DNA from: Planococcus shenhongbingii
GTDB taxonomy: Bacteria > Bacillota > Bacilli > Bacillales_A > Planococcaceae
Direction of reading: 5' to 3'
Assembly (NCBI RefSeq): GCF_030413635.1
Contig: NZ_CP129235.1
Coordinates: forward strand, 806,001-870,000
DNA length: 64,000 nucleotides
The number at the start of each line of letters is the position of its first letter. Positions within the stretch are counted from its first letter, which is position 1. Shown in pieces: positions 1-8,438 of the stretch. The notes under the pieces were generated by a model. The model ran no database searches. It was not told where the DNA came from and saw nothing but the letters and a program-made list of their open reading frames with translations. The translations under genes and the position numbers were made by a program.

Positions 1-1770
1 AAATACATATCACTCCTAGTAATCTATATCCTCATGTCTGTCTTTTTGTATGCGAACGTGGTGTACTACCGATTTTTCAGTGATTTCATCACGTTGCCGA
101 CAATGTTCCAAACACAGAATTTCGGCGATTTGGGCGGCAGCATCGCTACACTGATACAGCCAACCGATTTACTTTTCTTTGTGGATGTTGTTTTACTGGC
201 ATATTTAGTATTTTCGAAAAGAGTCAAGAAAGAGTCCCGCAACTTCAAAACCAAAACTGTCCTTCCGGTCATCACCATCGCATTGGCCGTTTCGTTCTTT
301 AATCTTGGCTTGGCAGAAGCAGACCGGCCGGAATTATTGACCCGCGGTTTTGACAGAAGTTATATTGTGAAGTATTTAGGCATGTATAATTACGCTCTTT
401 ACGACTCCGTTGAAACGCTTAAATCCTCTTCTCAACGAGTATTGGCTGACAGCGACGAAGTCACAGAAGTATTGAACTACACAAAAGCCAATCATGCAGC
501 TCCAAACGAAGCGTATTTCGGTGCAGCTGAAGGGATGAATGTTGTTTACCTGCATCTGGAATCGATGCAAACATTTTTGATGGACTATAAATTGAACGGG
601 GAAGAAGTGACTCCGTTTTTAAATTCAATGATTAAAGATCAAAACACACTGTATTTCGATAATTTCTTCCATCAAACCGCTCAAGGTAAAACAGCGGATG
701 CGGAATTCCTGCTGGAAAACTCGCTATTCGGTTTGTCCAAAGGATCGGCTTTTATTACGAAAAGCGACAATACGTACCAGTCAGCTCCTGCCATTTTAAA
801 GGATAAAGGATATACATCAGCTGTATTCCACGGCAATAATGGAACATTCTGGAATCGCTCTGAAATCTATAAATCCTTTGGCTATGACCATTTCTTTGAT
901 ATTGAGTCTTATACCGGCTTGACTGAAGCAGATATGGCAGAATACGGCGTCATGGATAAGCCGTTCTTTGAACAGTCGGCAGATATGCTGGCCACATTGC
1001 CGGAGCCTTTTTATTCGAAATTCATCACGGTGTCACACCATTTCCCTTATAAAATCGACCAAGAGTTGACGACAATCGGAAAAGGCACGACGGGTGATGC
1101 AAGTGTCGATAATTACTTCCAGACGGCGCGCTACGCGGATGAAGCGATTCAGCAGTTTTTTGCGGATCTGGAACAATCCGGTTTAGCGGACAACACAATG
1201 ATTGTGATGTACGGCGACCATTACGGAATTTCCGACAATCACAATAAAGCGATGGAACAAGTGCTTTCGAAAGAAATCACTCCAGTTGAAAATACCAAGC
1301 TGCAGCGGGTTCCGCTGTTCATTCACGTGCCAGGCATGGAAGGCGGCATCAACCATACGTATGGCGGCCAAATTGACCTTCTGCCGACTGTGATGCATTT
1401 GCTTGGAGTTGAAACACAGAATTATATCCAGTTCGGTACAGATCTATTGTCCGATGAACATGAAGAACTGGTGACTTTCAGAAATGGTGATTATGCCAGC
1501 CCGGAGATCTATTCAATCGGCGACAATTTCTATGATCCGAAAACAGGTATGCCGATCGAAGAAAATCAACTGGAACAAGCGCAAAAACTCCAGCAGTATG
1601 GGAATTATGAATTGCAGCTGTCAGACCGGGTAGTCAACGGCGACTTGCTGAGATTCTATACACCTGATGGATTCAAGCCCATTAATCCAGCCGACTATAA
1701 TTATTTGAACAAACCGGCTGTAGGACCGGTTGAAGAACCGGCTGTCGAACCGGTCGAACCCATTAAATAA
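1..1770 (+). CDS. ltaS: Lipoteichoic acid synthase, 5'-truncated by window edge
   Basis: Polymerises glycerol phosphate from phosphatidylglycerol into the lipoteichoic acid chain on the outer membrane face. The frame is open to base 1, so the N-terminal membrane helices lie outside the window; an internal ATG at 34 is not the real start. Numbering from that ATG, two or three hydrophobic helices precede a sulfatase-fold domain. Visible catalytic residues are E176 (in HLES), nucleophile T220 (in GKTAD) and D395-H396 (in YGDHYG). Spacings of 44 and 175 residues match S. aureus LtaS E255/T300/D475 as I remember them. The last 25 residues form a PVEEP/AVEP-type proline-glutamate tail, probably an extracellular spacer. 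It stands alone, followed by a terminator. Confidence 0.93.
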   Translation, partial: KYISLLVIYILMSVFLYANVVYYRFFSDFITLPTMFQTQNFGDLGGSIATLIQPTDLLFFVDVVLLAYLVFSKRVKKESRNFKTKTVLPVITIALAVSFFNLGLAEADRPELLTRGFDRSYIVKYLGMYNYALYDSVETLKSSSQRVLADSDEVTEVLNYTKANHAAPNEAYFGAAEGMNVVYLHLESMQTFLMDYKLNGEEVTPFLNSMIKDQNTLYFDNFFHQTAQGKTADAEFLLENSLFGLSKGSAFITKSDNTYQSAPAILKDKGYTSAVFHGNNGTFWNRSEIYKSFGYDHFFDIESYTGLTEADMAEYGVMDKPFFEQSADMLATLPEPFYSKFITVSHHFPYKIDQELTTIGKGTTGDASVDNYFQTARYADEAIQQFFADLEQSGLADNTMIVMYGDHYGISDNHNKAMEQVLSKEITPVENTKLQRVPLFIHVPGMEGGINHTYGGQIDLLPTVMHLLGVETQNYIQFGTDLLSDEHEELVTFRNGDYASPEIYSIGDNFYDPKTGMPIEENQLEQAQKLQQYGNYELQLSDRVVNGDLLRFYTPDGFKPINPADYNYLNKPAVGPVEEPAVEPVEPIK

Positions 1771-1782
1771 CTGAACGATAGA

Positions 1783-1835
1783 AGAGGTATCTGAGAAGCC
1801 GGCTTTTGCTGGCTTTGGAGATAGCCTCTTTTTTT
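1783..1835 (+). terminator. Rho-independent terminator after ltaS
   Basis: Long imperfect hairpin: the AGAGGTATCT arm pairs with AGATAGCCTCT around an inner AAGCCGGC/GCTGGCTT stem, followed by a run of T. It lies 12 bases after the ltaS stop. Confidence 0.85.
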
Positions 1836-2050
1836 CTGCCTTTTGCTCCTGTGCTCCAACACCTTCTTTTGCTTGTTAACAACAGTATCTCAAAGCATTG
1901 ATAATCTATTGCAAAGAAGATGTAAAGAATTGTGAAATTTGAATCCGATTGCTTGTCCGCTAACTGCCAGTTCATCAAAGGTTTTGGTTGAAGTAAAACG
2001 CCGAAGATAATTAATATACAATTTGAAGAAAAAATAATATTAAGAAAACG

Positions 2051-2079
2051 TTGACTTTGATGTGTTAATGCGCTAAATT
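2051..2079 (+). promoter_or_regulatory. Promoter of the S-box met operon
   Basis: TTGACT (2051-2056), a 17-base spacer, then TAAATT (2074-2079): a good sigma-A promoter about 35 bases before the SAM riboswitch. Confidence 0.6.
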
Positions 2080-2113
2080 TATCAATAAGGTTTCGCAATT
2101 GAATAAGCAACTA

Positions 2114-2235
2114 ATCTCTTATCAAGAGTAGCGGAGGGACTGGCCCTATGAAGCTCGGCAACCATCCATGTTAATCACATGGAAAGGTGCTACATCCAGC
2201 AGAACTGAAAAGTTCTGAAAGATAAGAGAGGATGA
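2114..2235 (+). promoter_or_regulatory. SAM-I (S-box) riboswitch
   Basis: The canonical S-box core is readable: CTCTTATCAAGAG at the P1 5' side, then AGCGGAGGGACTGGCC and CGGCAACC, a variable P3 hairpin, AAGGTGCTAC and a closing GATAAGAGAGG strand that pairs with the start. SAM binding lets the downstream terminator form and turns off methionine uptake genes. The following terminator strand GCCTCTC can alternatively pair with the P1 3' side, the usual antiterminator logic. Confidence 0.95.
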
Positions 2236-2252
2236 ATTTACGATAAATTTGT

Positions 2253-2286
2253 GCCTCTCTTTCTTTATGGAAAGAGAGGCTTTTTC
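2253..2286 (+). terminator. S-box regulatory terminator
   Basis: GCCTCTCTTTC and GAAAGAGAGGC form an 11-bp perfect stem with a loop of about 6 bases, followed by TTTTTC. It lies between the riboswitch aptamer and metQ, so it is the expression platform rather than an operon end. Confidence 0.92.
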
Positions 2287-2323
2287 GTATTTCGAGCTTA
2301 AAAAACTATTGGGGGATATTAAA

Positions 2324-3133
2324 ATGAGAAAACTAGGCGTCTTTACAGCTTTAACTTTTGCAGCAGGTTTATTGGCAGGATGCAGCGGCAATGCCGAGTC
2401 CACTGAATTGAGCGAAGAAAAATTAGTGGTGGGTGTTACTTCTGGCCCCCATGAGCAAATCATGGAAGTGGTATCGGAAGTCGCTAAAGAAGACGGACTG
2501 GAAATTGAGCTGAAAGTCTTTACCGATTATGTGTTGCCGAACACGGCGCTTTCTGAAGGCGATTTGGACGTCAATAGCTACCAGCATAAACCATTCCTGG
2601 AAGCGTTCAATGAAGATCATGGAACGACTCTGGTGCCTGGCGCTACAACGATTCTAAACCCAATGGGCGTTTATTCAAACGAATATGACTCCATTGAAAA
2701 ATTGCCGAAAGGCTCAACATTCGGTTTGCCGAACGATCCAACGAACGGCGCTCGTGCCTTGTTCATCCTGGAAGAAGCGGGAATCATCACGCTGAAAGAA
2801 GGAACGGAAGAAACGGCATCGGTTTTCGATGTAGAAGAAAACCCGCAGGAACTTGAGTTTATCGAGTTGGAAGCAGCGCAGATTCCGAAGCAGTTAAGCG
2901 AACTGGACGCAGCAGCCATCAACACAAACTGGGCGATTGAAGCAGGATTAAATACACTTGAAGATTCGATTTTATTGGAATCAAGCGATTCTCCATACGT
3001 CAACCATATTGTGGTAAGAGAAGAAAACAAAGACGACGCTGTACTTGAAAAGCTGAACGCGGCTTATCAGTCTGATAAAGTCAAAGCCTTTATCGAAGAA
3101 GAATTCGATGGGTCTGTATTGCCAATCTGGTAA
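2324..3133 (+). CDS. metQ: Methionine ABC transporter substrate-binding lipoprotein
   Basis: Captures methionine (usually both enantiomers in this family) outside the membrane and hands it to MetNI. The 269-residue protein starts at ATG 2324, behind GGGGGA at about 2310; an upstream in-frame start lies inside the riboswitch terminator and is rejected. A lipoprotein signal ends in the lipobox LAGC (residues 18-21). The NlpA/MetQ fold follows, with the typical segments GPHEQIMEVV, SYQHKPFLEAF and GATTILNPMGVYS. First gene of the S-box operon. The order Q-N-I differs from B. subtilis metNIQ. Confidence 0.95.
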   Translation: MRKLGVFTALTFAAGLLAGCSGNAESTELSEEKLVVGVTSGPHEQIMEVVSEVAKEDGLEIELKVFTDYVLPNTALSEGDLDVNSYQHKPFLEAFNEDHGTTLVPGATTILNPMGVYSNEYDSIEKLPKGSTFGLPNDPTNGARALFILEEAGIITLKEGTEETASVFDVEENPQELEFIELEAAQIPKQLSELDAAAINTNWAIEAGLNTLEDSILLESSDSPYVNHIVVREENKDDAVLEKLNAAYQSDKVKAFIEEEFDGSVLPIW

Positions 3134-3198
3134 AATTCGGAGAGCCGCGTGGCATTTATGCCACGGGCCTTTCCTATTTAGAAGGAAGTGTAACGAGC

Positions 3199-4227
3199 AT
3201 GATTCAACTAGAGAATGTTTCAAAAGAATTTAAATCGAAAAAAGGAGTTATCCGGGCAGTGAGCGATGTATCGCTGCATGTGAAAAAAGGGGAAATCCAT
3301 GGCGTCATCGGCTATAGCGGAGCCGGGAAAAGCACGTTGATCCGCTGCGTCAATTTACTGGAAGCTCCAACCGCTGGAAAAGTGCGGCTGAATGACCGGG
3401 AGTTTACGGAGCTGTCGAAAAGCGAGCTGTTGGAAGAACGCAAAAATATCGGCATGATTTTCCAAGGGTTCAATTTGCTTCGCACCGCTACAGTCGAAGA
3501 GAATATCTCCATTCCTTTAAAGCTGATCGGAGTGGAAGCTGCGGAAATTCCAAAGCGAGTGGAAAAGTATCTGGAGATTGTGGGCTTAACGGAAAAGAAA
3601 AACGCTTACCCGGCCCAATTATCAGGCGGACAAAAACAGCGTGTCGCCATTGCCCGTGCCCTTGCACAAGAGCCGGATGTCTTGCTCAGCGATGAAGCGA
3701 CGAGCGCACTTGATCCTGAAACCACCGAATCGATTCTGGATTTGCTGCTGAAGATTAATGCGGAATTCGGCATCACTATCTTGCTGATCACCCATGAAAT
3801 GCATGTTATTCAGAAAATATGCGACCATGTCTATGTGATGGACGGTGGTGAAATTGTGGAAGACGGTCCGGTAATCGATTTGTTTTCAAAACCACAGCAT
3901 AAAACGACACGGAGTTTCCTGAATACGATTTCGCAGCGGAAATTGTCGAAGGAGTTTGTCGCCAACCTGAAGAAAAGCGGTTCAGTGCTGCGTCTGACGT
4001 TCCGCGGAGAAGCTACAGGAGATCCGGTTCTTGCTGCTATGGCAAAAGAATTTGATGTAAAGCCGAATATTTTAACGGCGAACATCATGGAATTGAAAAA
4101 TGGGGTCATTGGAAACCTGGATGTGCATATTGCAGGAGCAAAAGAAGAAGTTGGCCGCTCGTTGGAGTTTTTAAAATCCAAGGGTGTAGTGATTGAGGAA
4201 TGGGATGATCAATATGGAAAGATTTAA
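3199..4227 (+). CDS. metN: Methionine ABC transporter ATP-binding protein
   Basis: Cytoplasmic ATPase that powers methionine import. The Walker A motif GYSGAGKST is at residues 38-46, the ABC signature LSGGQ near 141, Walker B is VLLSDEATSALD, and the switch histidine is in ITHEMH. Residues about 265-342 form the C-terminal NIL/ACT-like domain that gives methionine trans-inhibition in MetN proteins. ATG follows GAAGGAAG. It overlaps metI by about 23 bases, so the two are probably translationally coupled. Confidence 0.95.
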   Translation: MIQLENVSKEFKSKKGVIRAVSDVSLHVKKGEIHGVIGYSGAGKSTLIRCVNLLEAPTAGKVRLNDREFTELSKSELLEERKNIGMIFQGFNLLRTATVEENISIPLKLIGVEAAEIPKRVEKYLEIVGLTEKKNAYPAQLSGGQKQRVAIARALAQEPDVLLSDEATSALDPETTESILDLLLKINAEFGITILLITHEMHVIQKICDHVYVMDGGEIVEDGPVIDLFSKPQHKTTRSFLNTISQRKLSKEFVANLKKSGSVLRLTFRGEATGDPVLAAMAKEFDVKPNILTANIMELKNGVIGNLDVHIAGAKEEVGRSLEFLKSKGVVIEEWDDQYGKI

Positions 4228-4885
4228 TACATTCATTGAACAATGGCTGCCGGTGATTGGGACCGCAGTTCTTGAAACAGCTCAAATGGTGTTGATTTCA
4301 CTGGCGATTTCCGCTGTACTGGGAATACCTTTAGGGATTTTGCTTGTATTGACGCGGCGCGGGCAAGCTTGGGAAAACAAATGGGTATATCAAATCCTGA
4401 ATCTGCTTGTCAACATAATCCGTTCAATTCCGTTCATTATTCTGTTGTTTTTCATCTTGCCATTTACGAAGCTGCTTGTCGGTACAACGATTGGCGTCCA
4501 AGGCGTTATCGTGCCTTTAGTCATTTATACCGCGCCGTATATAGCCCGGTTAATGGAGTCTTCTTTATTGGAAGTGGACAGCGGTGTCCGTGAAGCTTAT
4601 GAAGCGATGGGCATCAAAACAAGACATATTATCTGGAATGTTTTATTGCGCGAAGCGCGCCCGTCGATTGTCCTTGGGTTGACGATTGCTACAGTCGGGC
4701 TAATCGGCGCTACAGCGATGGCCGGGCTTGTCGGAGCAGGCGGCTTGGGTGACTTGGCTTACCGTTATGGCCATCTGCGCTATGAAGTCGATGTCATGTA
4801 TGCTACCGTTTTTATCTTAATCATTCTGGTTCAAGGCGTTCAAAGTCTTGGAAACTATTTCTCGGCACGCTTAAAAAAAGATTAA
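4205..4885 (+). CDS. metI: Methionine ABC transporter permease
   Basis: Membrane subunit with about five or six hydrophobic helices and a cytoplasmic EAA-type loop (about residues 130-160, EAYEAMGIKTRHI) that docks on MetN. The start is set at ATG 4205, behind TGAGGA inside the metN end; ATG 4214 is an alternative, and an upstream TTG at 4193 lacks a ribosome site. Length (226) is normal for MetI. Only 18 bases and no terminator separate it from the crotonase gene, so the S-box probably controls the following three genes as well. Confidence 0.93.
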   Translation: MINMERFNTFIEQWLPVIGTAVLETAQMVLISLAISAVLGIPLGILLVLTRRGQAWENKWVYQILNLLVNIIRSIPFIILLFFILPFTKLLVGTTIGVQGVIVPLVIYTAPYIARLMESSLLEVDSGVREAYEAMGIKTRHIIWNVLLREARPSIVLGLTIATVGLIGATAMAGLVGAGGLGDLAYRYGHLRYEVDVMYATVFILIILVQGVQSLGNYFSARLKKD

Positions 4886-4903
4886 ACAGAGGAGATTATT
4901 TCA

Positions 4904-5680
4904 ATGCAAAACGACTTGTATCTGGAGAAAGACGGAGCGATCGCGACACTGGTGATCAACCGCGCGGACCAGCGCAATGCATTTTCACTCGACATGTTCA
5001 AGCAATTGCCGTCATTGCTGACTGAAGCGGCTGAAGATTCTTCTATTAAAGTGCTGATTCTTAGAGGCGTCGATAACCGGGCTTTTTCAGCAGGGGCGGA
5101 TATCAAGGAATTCATGGACAATCGTTTGTCTCAGCAAAAAGCGAAAAACTATAACGACCATGCCCTGGCAGCGATTGAGCAGCTTTACCGTTTTCCGAAG
5201 CCGACCATCGCATTAATCCGGAAACTGGCAATCGGCGGTGGATTGGAATTGGCGATGTCCTGTGATTTCCGCATTGCGTCAACTGACAGCAAATTCGGCA
5301 TTACAGCGGCACGCCTTGGCATCATCTATAATCTGCGGAGCACAAAACGCTTGTTGAACGTGATCGGCCCGGTTAAAACAAAAGAGCTCCTGTATACCGG
5401 GAAACTGATCAAAGCGGAAGAAGCGGAAGAACTTGGTATCGTGCAGCAGCTGCACGAAGGAGATGCGGCCAATGAGGCGGCATGGAGTTTTGCCCAGGAA
5501 CTGGCTGCTGTGTCTTCAACAGCGATGCATGGCAATAAAAAAGTGATTCAAGCCATCATTGACGGAGCACAATCAGAAGATGAACAAATGGCTTCGCTGA
5601 TTTTGGATTCTTTCGAGTCCGATGATTATAAAGAAGGCATTCAAGCTTTCCTGGAGAAAAGACAACCGAATTTCACTTGA
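4904..5680 (+). CDS. Crotonase (enoyl-CoA hydratase/isomerase family)
   Basis: Member of the crotonase superfamily, which acts on acyl-CoA thioesters in the cytoplasm. The oxyanion-hole motifs AGADIKEF (residues 63-70) and GGGLELA (111-117) are present, with E115 at the position of the first catalytic glutamate of enoyl-CoA hydratase (E144 in rat). The second catalytic glutamate (E164 in rat, in the PE of FGQPE) is replaced by alanine at position 135 in FGITAARLG. It is therefore probably not a standard water-adding hydratase, and may be an isomerase, hydrolase, lyase or decarboxylase type. ATG follows AGAGGAG. It sits directly after metI and 16 bases before the oxidase gene. Confidence 0.85.
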   Translation: MQNDLYLEKDGAIATLVINRADQRNAFSLDMFKQLPSLLTEAAEDSSIKVLILRGVDNRAFSAGADIKEFMDNRLSQQKAKNYNDHALAAIEQLYRFPKPTIALIRKLAIGGGLELAMSCDFRIASTDSKFGITAARLGIIYNLRSTKRLLNVIGPVKTKELLYTGKLIKAEEAEELGIVQQLHEGDAANEAAWSFAQELAAVSSTAMHGNKKVIQAIIDGAQSEDEQMASLILDSFESDDYKEGIQAFLEKRQPNFT

Positions 5681-5696
5681 TAAAGGAGCGATTCTG

Positions 5697-6839
5697 ATGA
5701 GCAGCAGATTAGAAGGGGATGCGTTTTTAAAAAACATCGCCTCTCAAAATGATTCTCCGCTGACGCATGAAGACTGGGAACAAAGCGCAGAGCAGAAAAT
5801 GAAAGCACATGAGTTCGGGCATATCCGTTCAGGTGCTGGAGCAGAAGAAACGCTGCGCCGGAACCGTTCCGCTTTCTCGAAATGGGCCATCTTGCCCCGC
5901 ATGCTGAATGATGTTTCTTCAATTGATACTTCAATCACTTTATTTGGACATAAGTACGCCCATCCTTTTTTGCTGGCACCGATCGGCATGCAGAGACTTG
6001 CCCATGAAGACGGAGATCTCGCTTCTGTCCGCGCAGCCGCAAAATGGAATGTGCCTTTTATCGCCAGCACCGTCTCCAGCTATTCACTGGAAGACATCGC
6101 AGAAGCGGCAGGAACTAACCCAAGATGGTTCCAGCTGTATTGGTCGAATAACGAAGCCGTTTCATACAGTATGCTGAAACGCGCTGAACAAGCTGGATAT
6201 GAAGCCATTGTGGTGACCGTGGATACGGTCATGCTCGGCTGGCGGGAAGAAGATCTGCGAAACAACTTTTCCCCGCTGCGTGAAGGCATAGGGAAAGCAA
6301 ATTACCTCAATGACCGTGTTTTTATGGAATCATTGACTGATACGAGTGATGCAGGCATTATCCAAGGCATTTTGGAGAATATCCATCATCCATCATTCGA
6401 TTGGAAAAAAATCGAAGACATCAAACAAGCGACCACGTTGCCCGTCTTGCTGAAAGGCATCCTCCATCCGGATGATGCCATACTGGCTATAGAAGCAGGG
6501 ATTGATGGCATCATCGTCTCTAATCACGGAGGCCGCCAATTGGACGGTGTAGCGGCATCACTTGATGCATTGCCGCTGATTGCCGAAGCGGTTAACGGAA
6601 GAATCCCGCTCTTGTTGGACAGCGGCATCCGAAGAGGCACAGATCTTGTAAAGGCTTTGGCGCTTGGTGCAGATGCCGTGCTGCTCGGCCGGCCTTATAT
6701 TTATGGGCTGGCTGTTGCTGGGCAGGCTGGCGTCGAACAAGTACTGGAAAACTTTATAGAAGAAACGAAAGTGTCGCTGGCATTAGCTGGCATTCCGGAT
6801 ATATCAAAATTCGCTTCTATTAAATTGATCAGAGAGTAA
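5697..6839 (+). CDS. FMN-dependent alpha-hydroxy-acid oxidase/dehydrogenase
   Basis: Oxidises a 2-hydroxy acid to the 2-keto acid (lactate oxidase, lactate monooxygenase and glycolate oxidase family). The 380-residue TIM barrel contains the active-site segment SNHGGRQLDG with the catalytic histidine and a substrate-binding arginine. The FMN phosphate loop is in DSGIRRGTD and GADAVLLGRPY. The N-terminal part (RNRSAFSKW, FAPIGMQ-like LLAPIGMQRLAHEDGD) most resembles lactate-2-monooxygenase-like proteins. Start ATG 5697 follows AAAGGAG; a longer frame overlaps the crotonase and is rejected. The physiological substrate is unknown. In an S-box operon, the methionine hydroxy-analogue 2-hydroxy-4-methylthiobutyrate is an attractive but untested candidate. 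Confidence 0.88.
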   Translation: MSSRLEGDAFLKNIASQNDSPLTHEDWEQSAEQKMKAHEFGHIRSGAGAEETLRRNRSAFSKWAILPRMLNDVSSIDTSITLFGHKYAHPFLLAPIGMQRLAHEDGDLASVRAAAKWNVPFIASTVSSYSLEDIAEAAGTNPRWFQLYWSNNEAVSYSMLKRAEQAGYEAIVVTVDTVMLGWREEDLRNNFSPLREGIGKANYLNDRVFMESLTDTSDAGIIQGILENIHHPSFDWKKIEDIKQATTLPVLLKGILHPDDAILAIEAGIDGIIVSNHGGRQLDGVAASLDALPLIAEAVNGRIPLLLDSGIRRGTDLVKALALGADAVLLGRPYIYGLAVAGQAGVEQVLENFIEETKVSLALAGIPDISKFASIKLIRE

Positions 6840-6852
6840 GGAGAGGTTAACG

Positions 6853-8043
6853 GTGAAACAAGCTTTGCAGGGTCTGCGCGTGGTGGATTTGACGCAAGTA
6901 TTGGCGGGGCCTTATTGCACAATGGTTCTCGGCGATATGGGTGCTGACGTCATTAAAGTTGAAAAAGCGGCTGGCGGGGACGACACCCGTAAAATGGGCC
7001 CTTATATAAACGAAGAAAGCTATATGTATATGATGGTCAACCGCAACAAACGCGGCATGTGCCTGGATCTGAAAGCGCCGGAAGGACTGGCTGTTTTCAA
7101 GGAATTGATCCGGACGGCTGATGTGGTGATTGAAAATTACCGGCCAGGTGTGGCGGATAAGCTGGGAATCGGATACGAGGCATTGAAAGCCGTTAATCCT
7201 GCGCTTATTTATTGCTCGATTTCCGGATATGGACAGACCGGTCCCTACAGCCAAAAAGGCGGCTATGACATTATGGCCCAAGGACTCGGTGGCTTTATCG
7301 ACATGACCGGCGAAAAGCAAGGCAAGCCGGTAAAAGTGGGAATCGCCATCAACGATATCGCAGCTGCCCAAACGGCAATCCAGTCAATCATGGCAGCTTA
7401 TATCCATCAGCTGAAAACCGGGGAAGGGCAATACATCGATGTATCGCTGGTCGATTCCGGATTGGCTTGGACAGTATGGGAAGCGGCGGCTTATTTTGGA
7501 AAAGGCGAAGTTGCTTCCCGCAATGGCACGGCTCACCGGGTTTCTGCCCCTTACCAAGGATACGAAACCAAAGATGGTTCGATTCTGGTAGGTGCCGGCA
7601 ATCAAAAATTGTGGGAGAAATTCTGTCTGGAAGTCGTTGAAAAACCTGAATGGCTGGAAGACCCAAGATATGAAACAAACAGCAAACGGAATGATCATTC
7701 GGAAGAGCTGGAACAAGAAATCGAAACCGTGTTTGCTGAACATTCAGCTGAACACTGGCTTCAATTATTGGACAAAAGCGGCATTCCGTGCGGCCCGATC
7801 TATTCTTATAATCAAACATTGGCGGACCCGCATATCAATTTCCGCCAAATGATCCAGCAGTTTGAACATCCTGTTGCAGGCACTGTGAAAACTCTGGGAT
7901 TCCCGGCGAAATTCTCTGAAACGCCAGGCCAAATCAATAAACCGGCGCCGACTCTTGGCCAGCACAATGAAGAAATTTTGCAGGAACTTGGATTTTCAGA
8001 AGCAGACATCGAAGAATTGAAAGGGAATAAAGTTTTCCTGTAA
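6853..8043 (+). CDS. CaiB/BaiF (class III) CoA-transferase
   Basis: Transfers CoA between carboxylic acids. The 396-residue protein starts at GTG 6853 behind AAGGAGAGG. Family hallmarks are VVDLTQVLAGPYCTM at the N terminus, GADVIKVE, the VNRNKRG loop, DVVIENYRPG, and VGIAINDIAAA with the catalytic aspartate. It is the third of three genes after metQNI, spaced 13 bases from the oxidase. A terminator follows. The substrate pair is unknown. With a crotonase and hydroxyacid oxidase the set suggests activation and breakdown of a short organic acid. Confidence 0.9.
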   Translation: MKQALQGLRVVDLTQVLAGPYCTMVLGDMGADVIKVEKAAGGDDTRKMGPYINEESYMYMMVNRNKRGMCLDLKAPEGLAVFKELIRTADVVIENYRPGVADKLGIGYEALKAVNPALIYCSISGYGQTGPYSQKGGYDIMAQGLGGFIDMTGEKQGKPVKVGIAINDIAAAQTAIQSIMAAYIHQLKTGEGQYIDVSLVDSGLAWTVWEAAAYFGKGEVASRNGTAHRVSAPYQGYETKDGSILVGAGNQKLWEKFCLEVVEKPEWLEDPRYETNSKRNDHSEELEQEIETVFAEHSAEHWLQLLDKSGIPCGPIYSYNQTLADPHINFRQMIQQFEHPVAGTVKTLGFPAKFSETPGQINKPAPTLGQHNEEILQELGFSEADIEELKGNKVFL

Positions 8044-8063
8044 TTTCTGTTATATAGAAAGTG

Positions 8064-8098
8064 AAGAGCCTCTCCGGCATCTGTCGGAGAGGCTCTTT
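8064..8098 (+). terminator. Terminator of the S-box operon
   Basis: AAGAGCCTCTCCG and CGGAGAGGCTCTT form a perfect 13-bp stem with an 8-base loop, then T residues. First clear terminator after metQ. Confidence 0.9.
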
Positions 8099-8438
8099 AA
8101 AATTATAGAAACCCACTTTCATGCCACACCCCATCCGCTGTTATATGGAGGATTAACTTTTTATTTTAGTTAAGTTGAATTATAGGATTATCCTCTTGTA
8201 TCTCCTTTTGCCTCGCTTTGGAATCCCCGGAGACTTAACCATCCCCTCTGAAATCCGAAAAGAAGTCAACTCTTTTTTTACTATATTTCAATAATAAAGA
8301 ACATCTTTATATTCTCCATAATTCCTCAACAATCTTTATCAAGAGTTATCGAAGGCTCCATACTGGCTCAATGTTTGTTTAATATGATTATCACTGTAAC
8401 CAAATCAAAACAAACAAAAACAAACGGAGGTTCTAAAA
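8099..8438 (+). promoter_or_regulatory. Intergenic region with candidate DeoR-family operator
   Basis: About 340 bases with no gene. The end holds TGTTTGTTT (8372-8380) facing an inverted and repeated AAACAAACAAAAACAAAC (8408-8425), with a TATGAT -10-like box at 8383-8388 between them. Runs of this kind serve as operators for Gram-positive DeoR proteins such as LacR; a DeoR gene ends this operon, so autoregulation is inferred. The rest (8100-8340) shows nothing recognisable. Confidence 0.4.

Noticed and set aside
1763..2110. Minus-strand 115-codon frame after ltaS
   Set aside because: Overlaps the ltaS terminator and the met promoter, no ribosome site, no recognisable protein.
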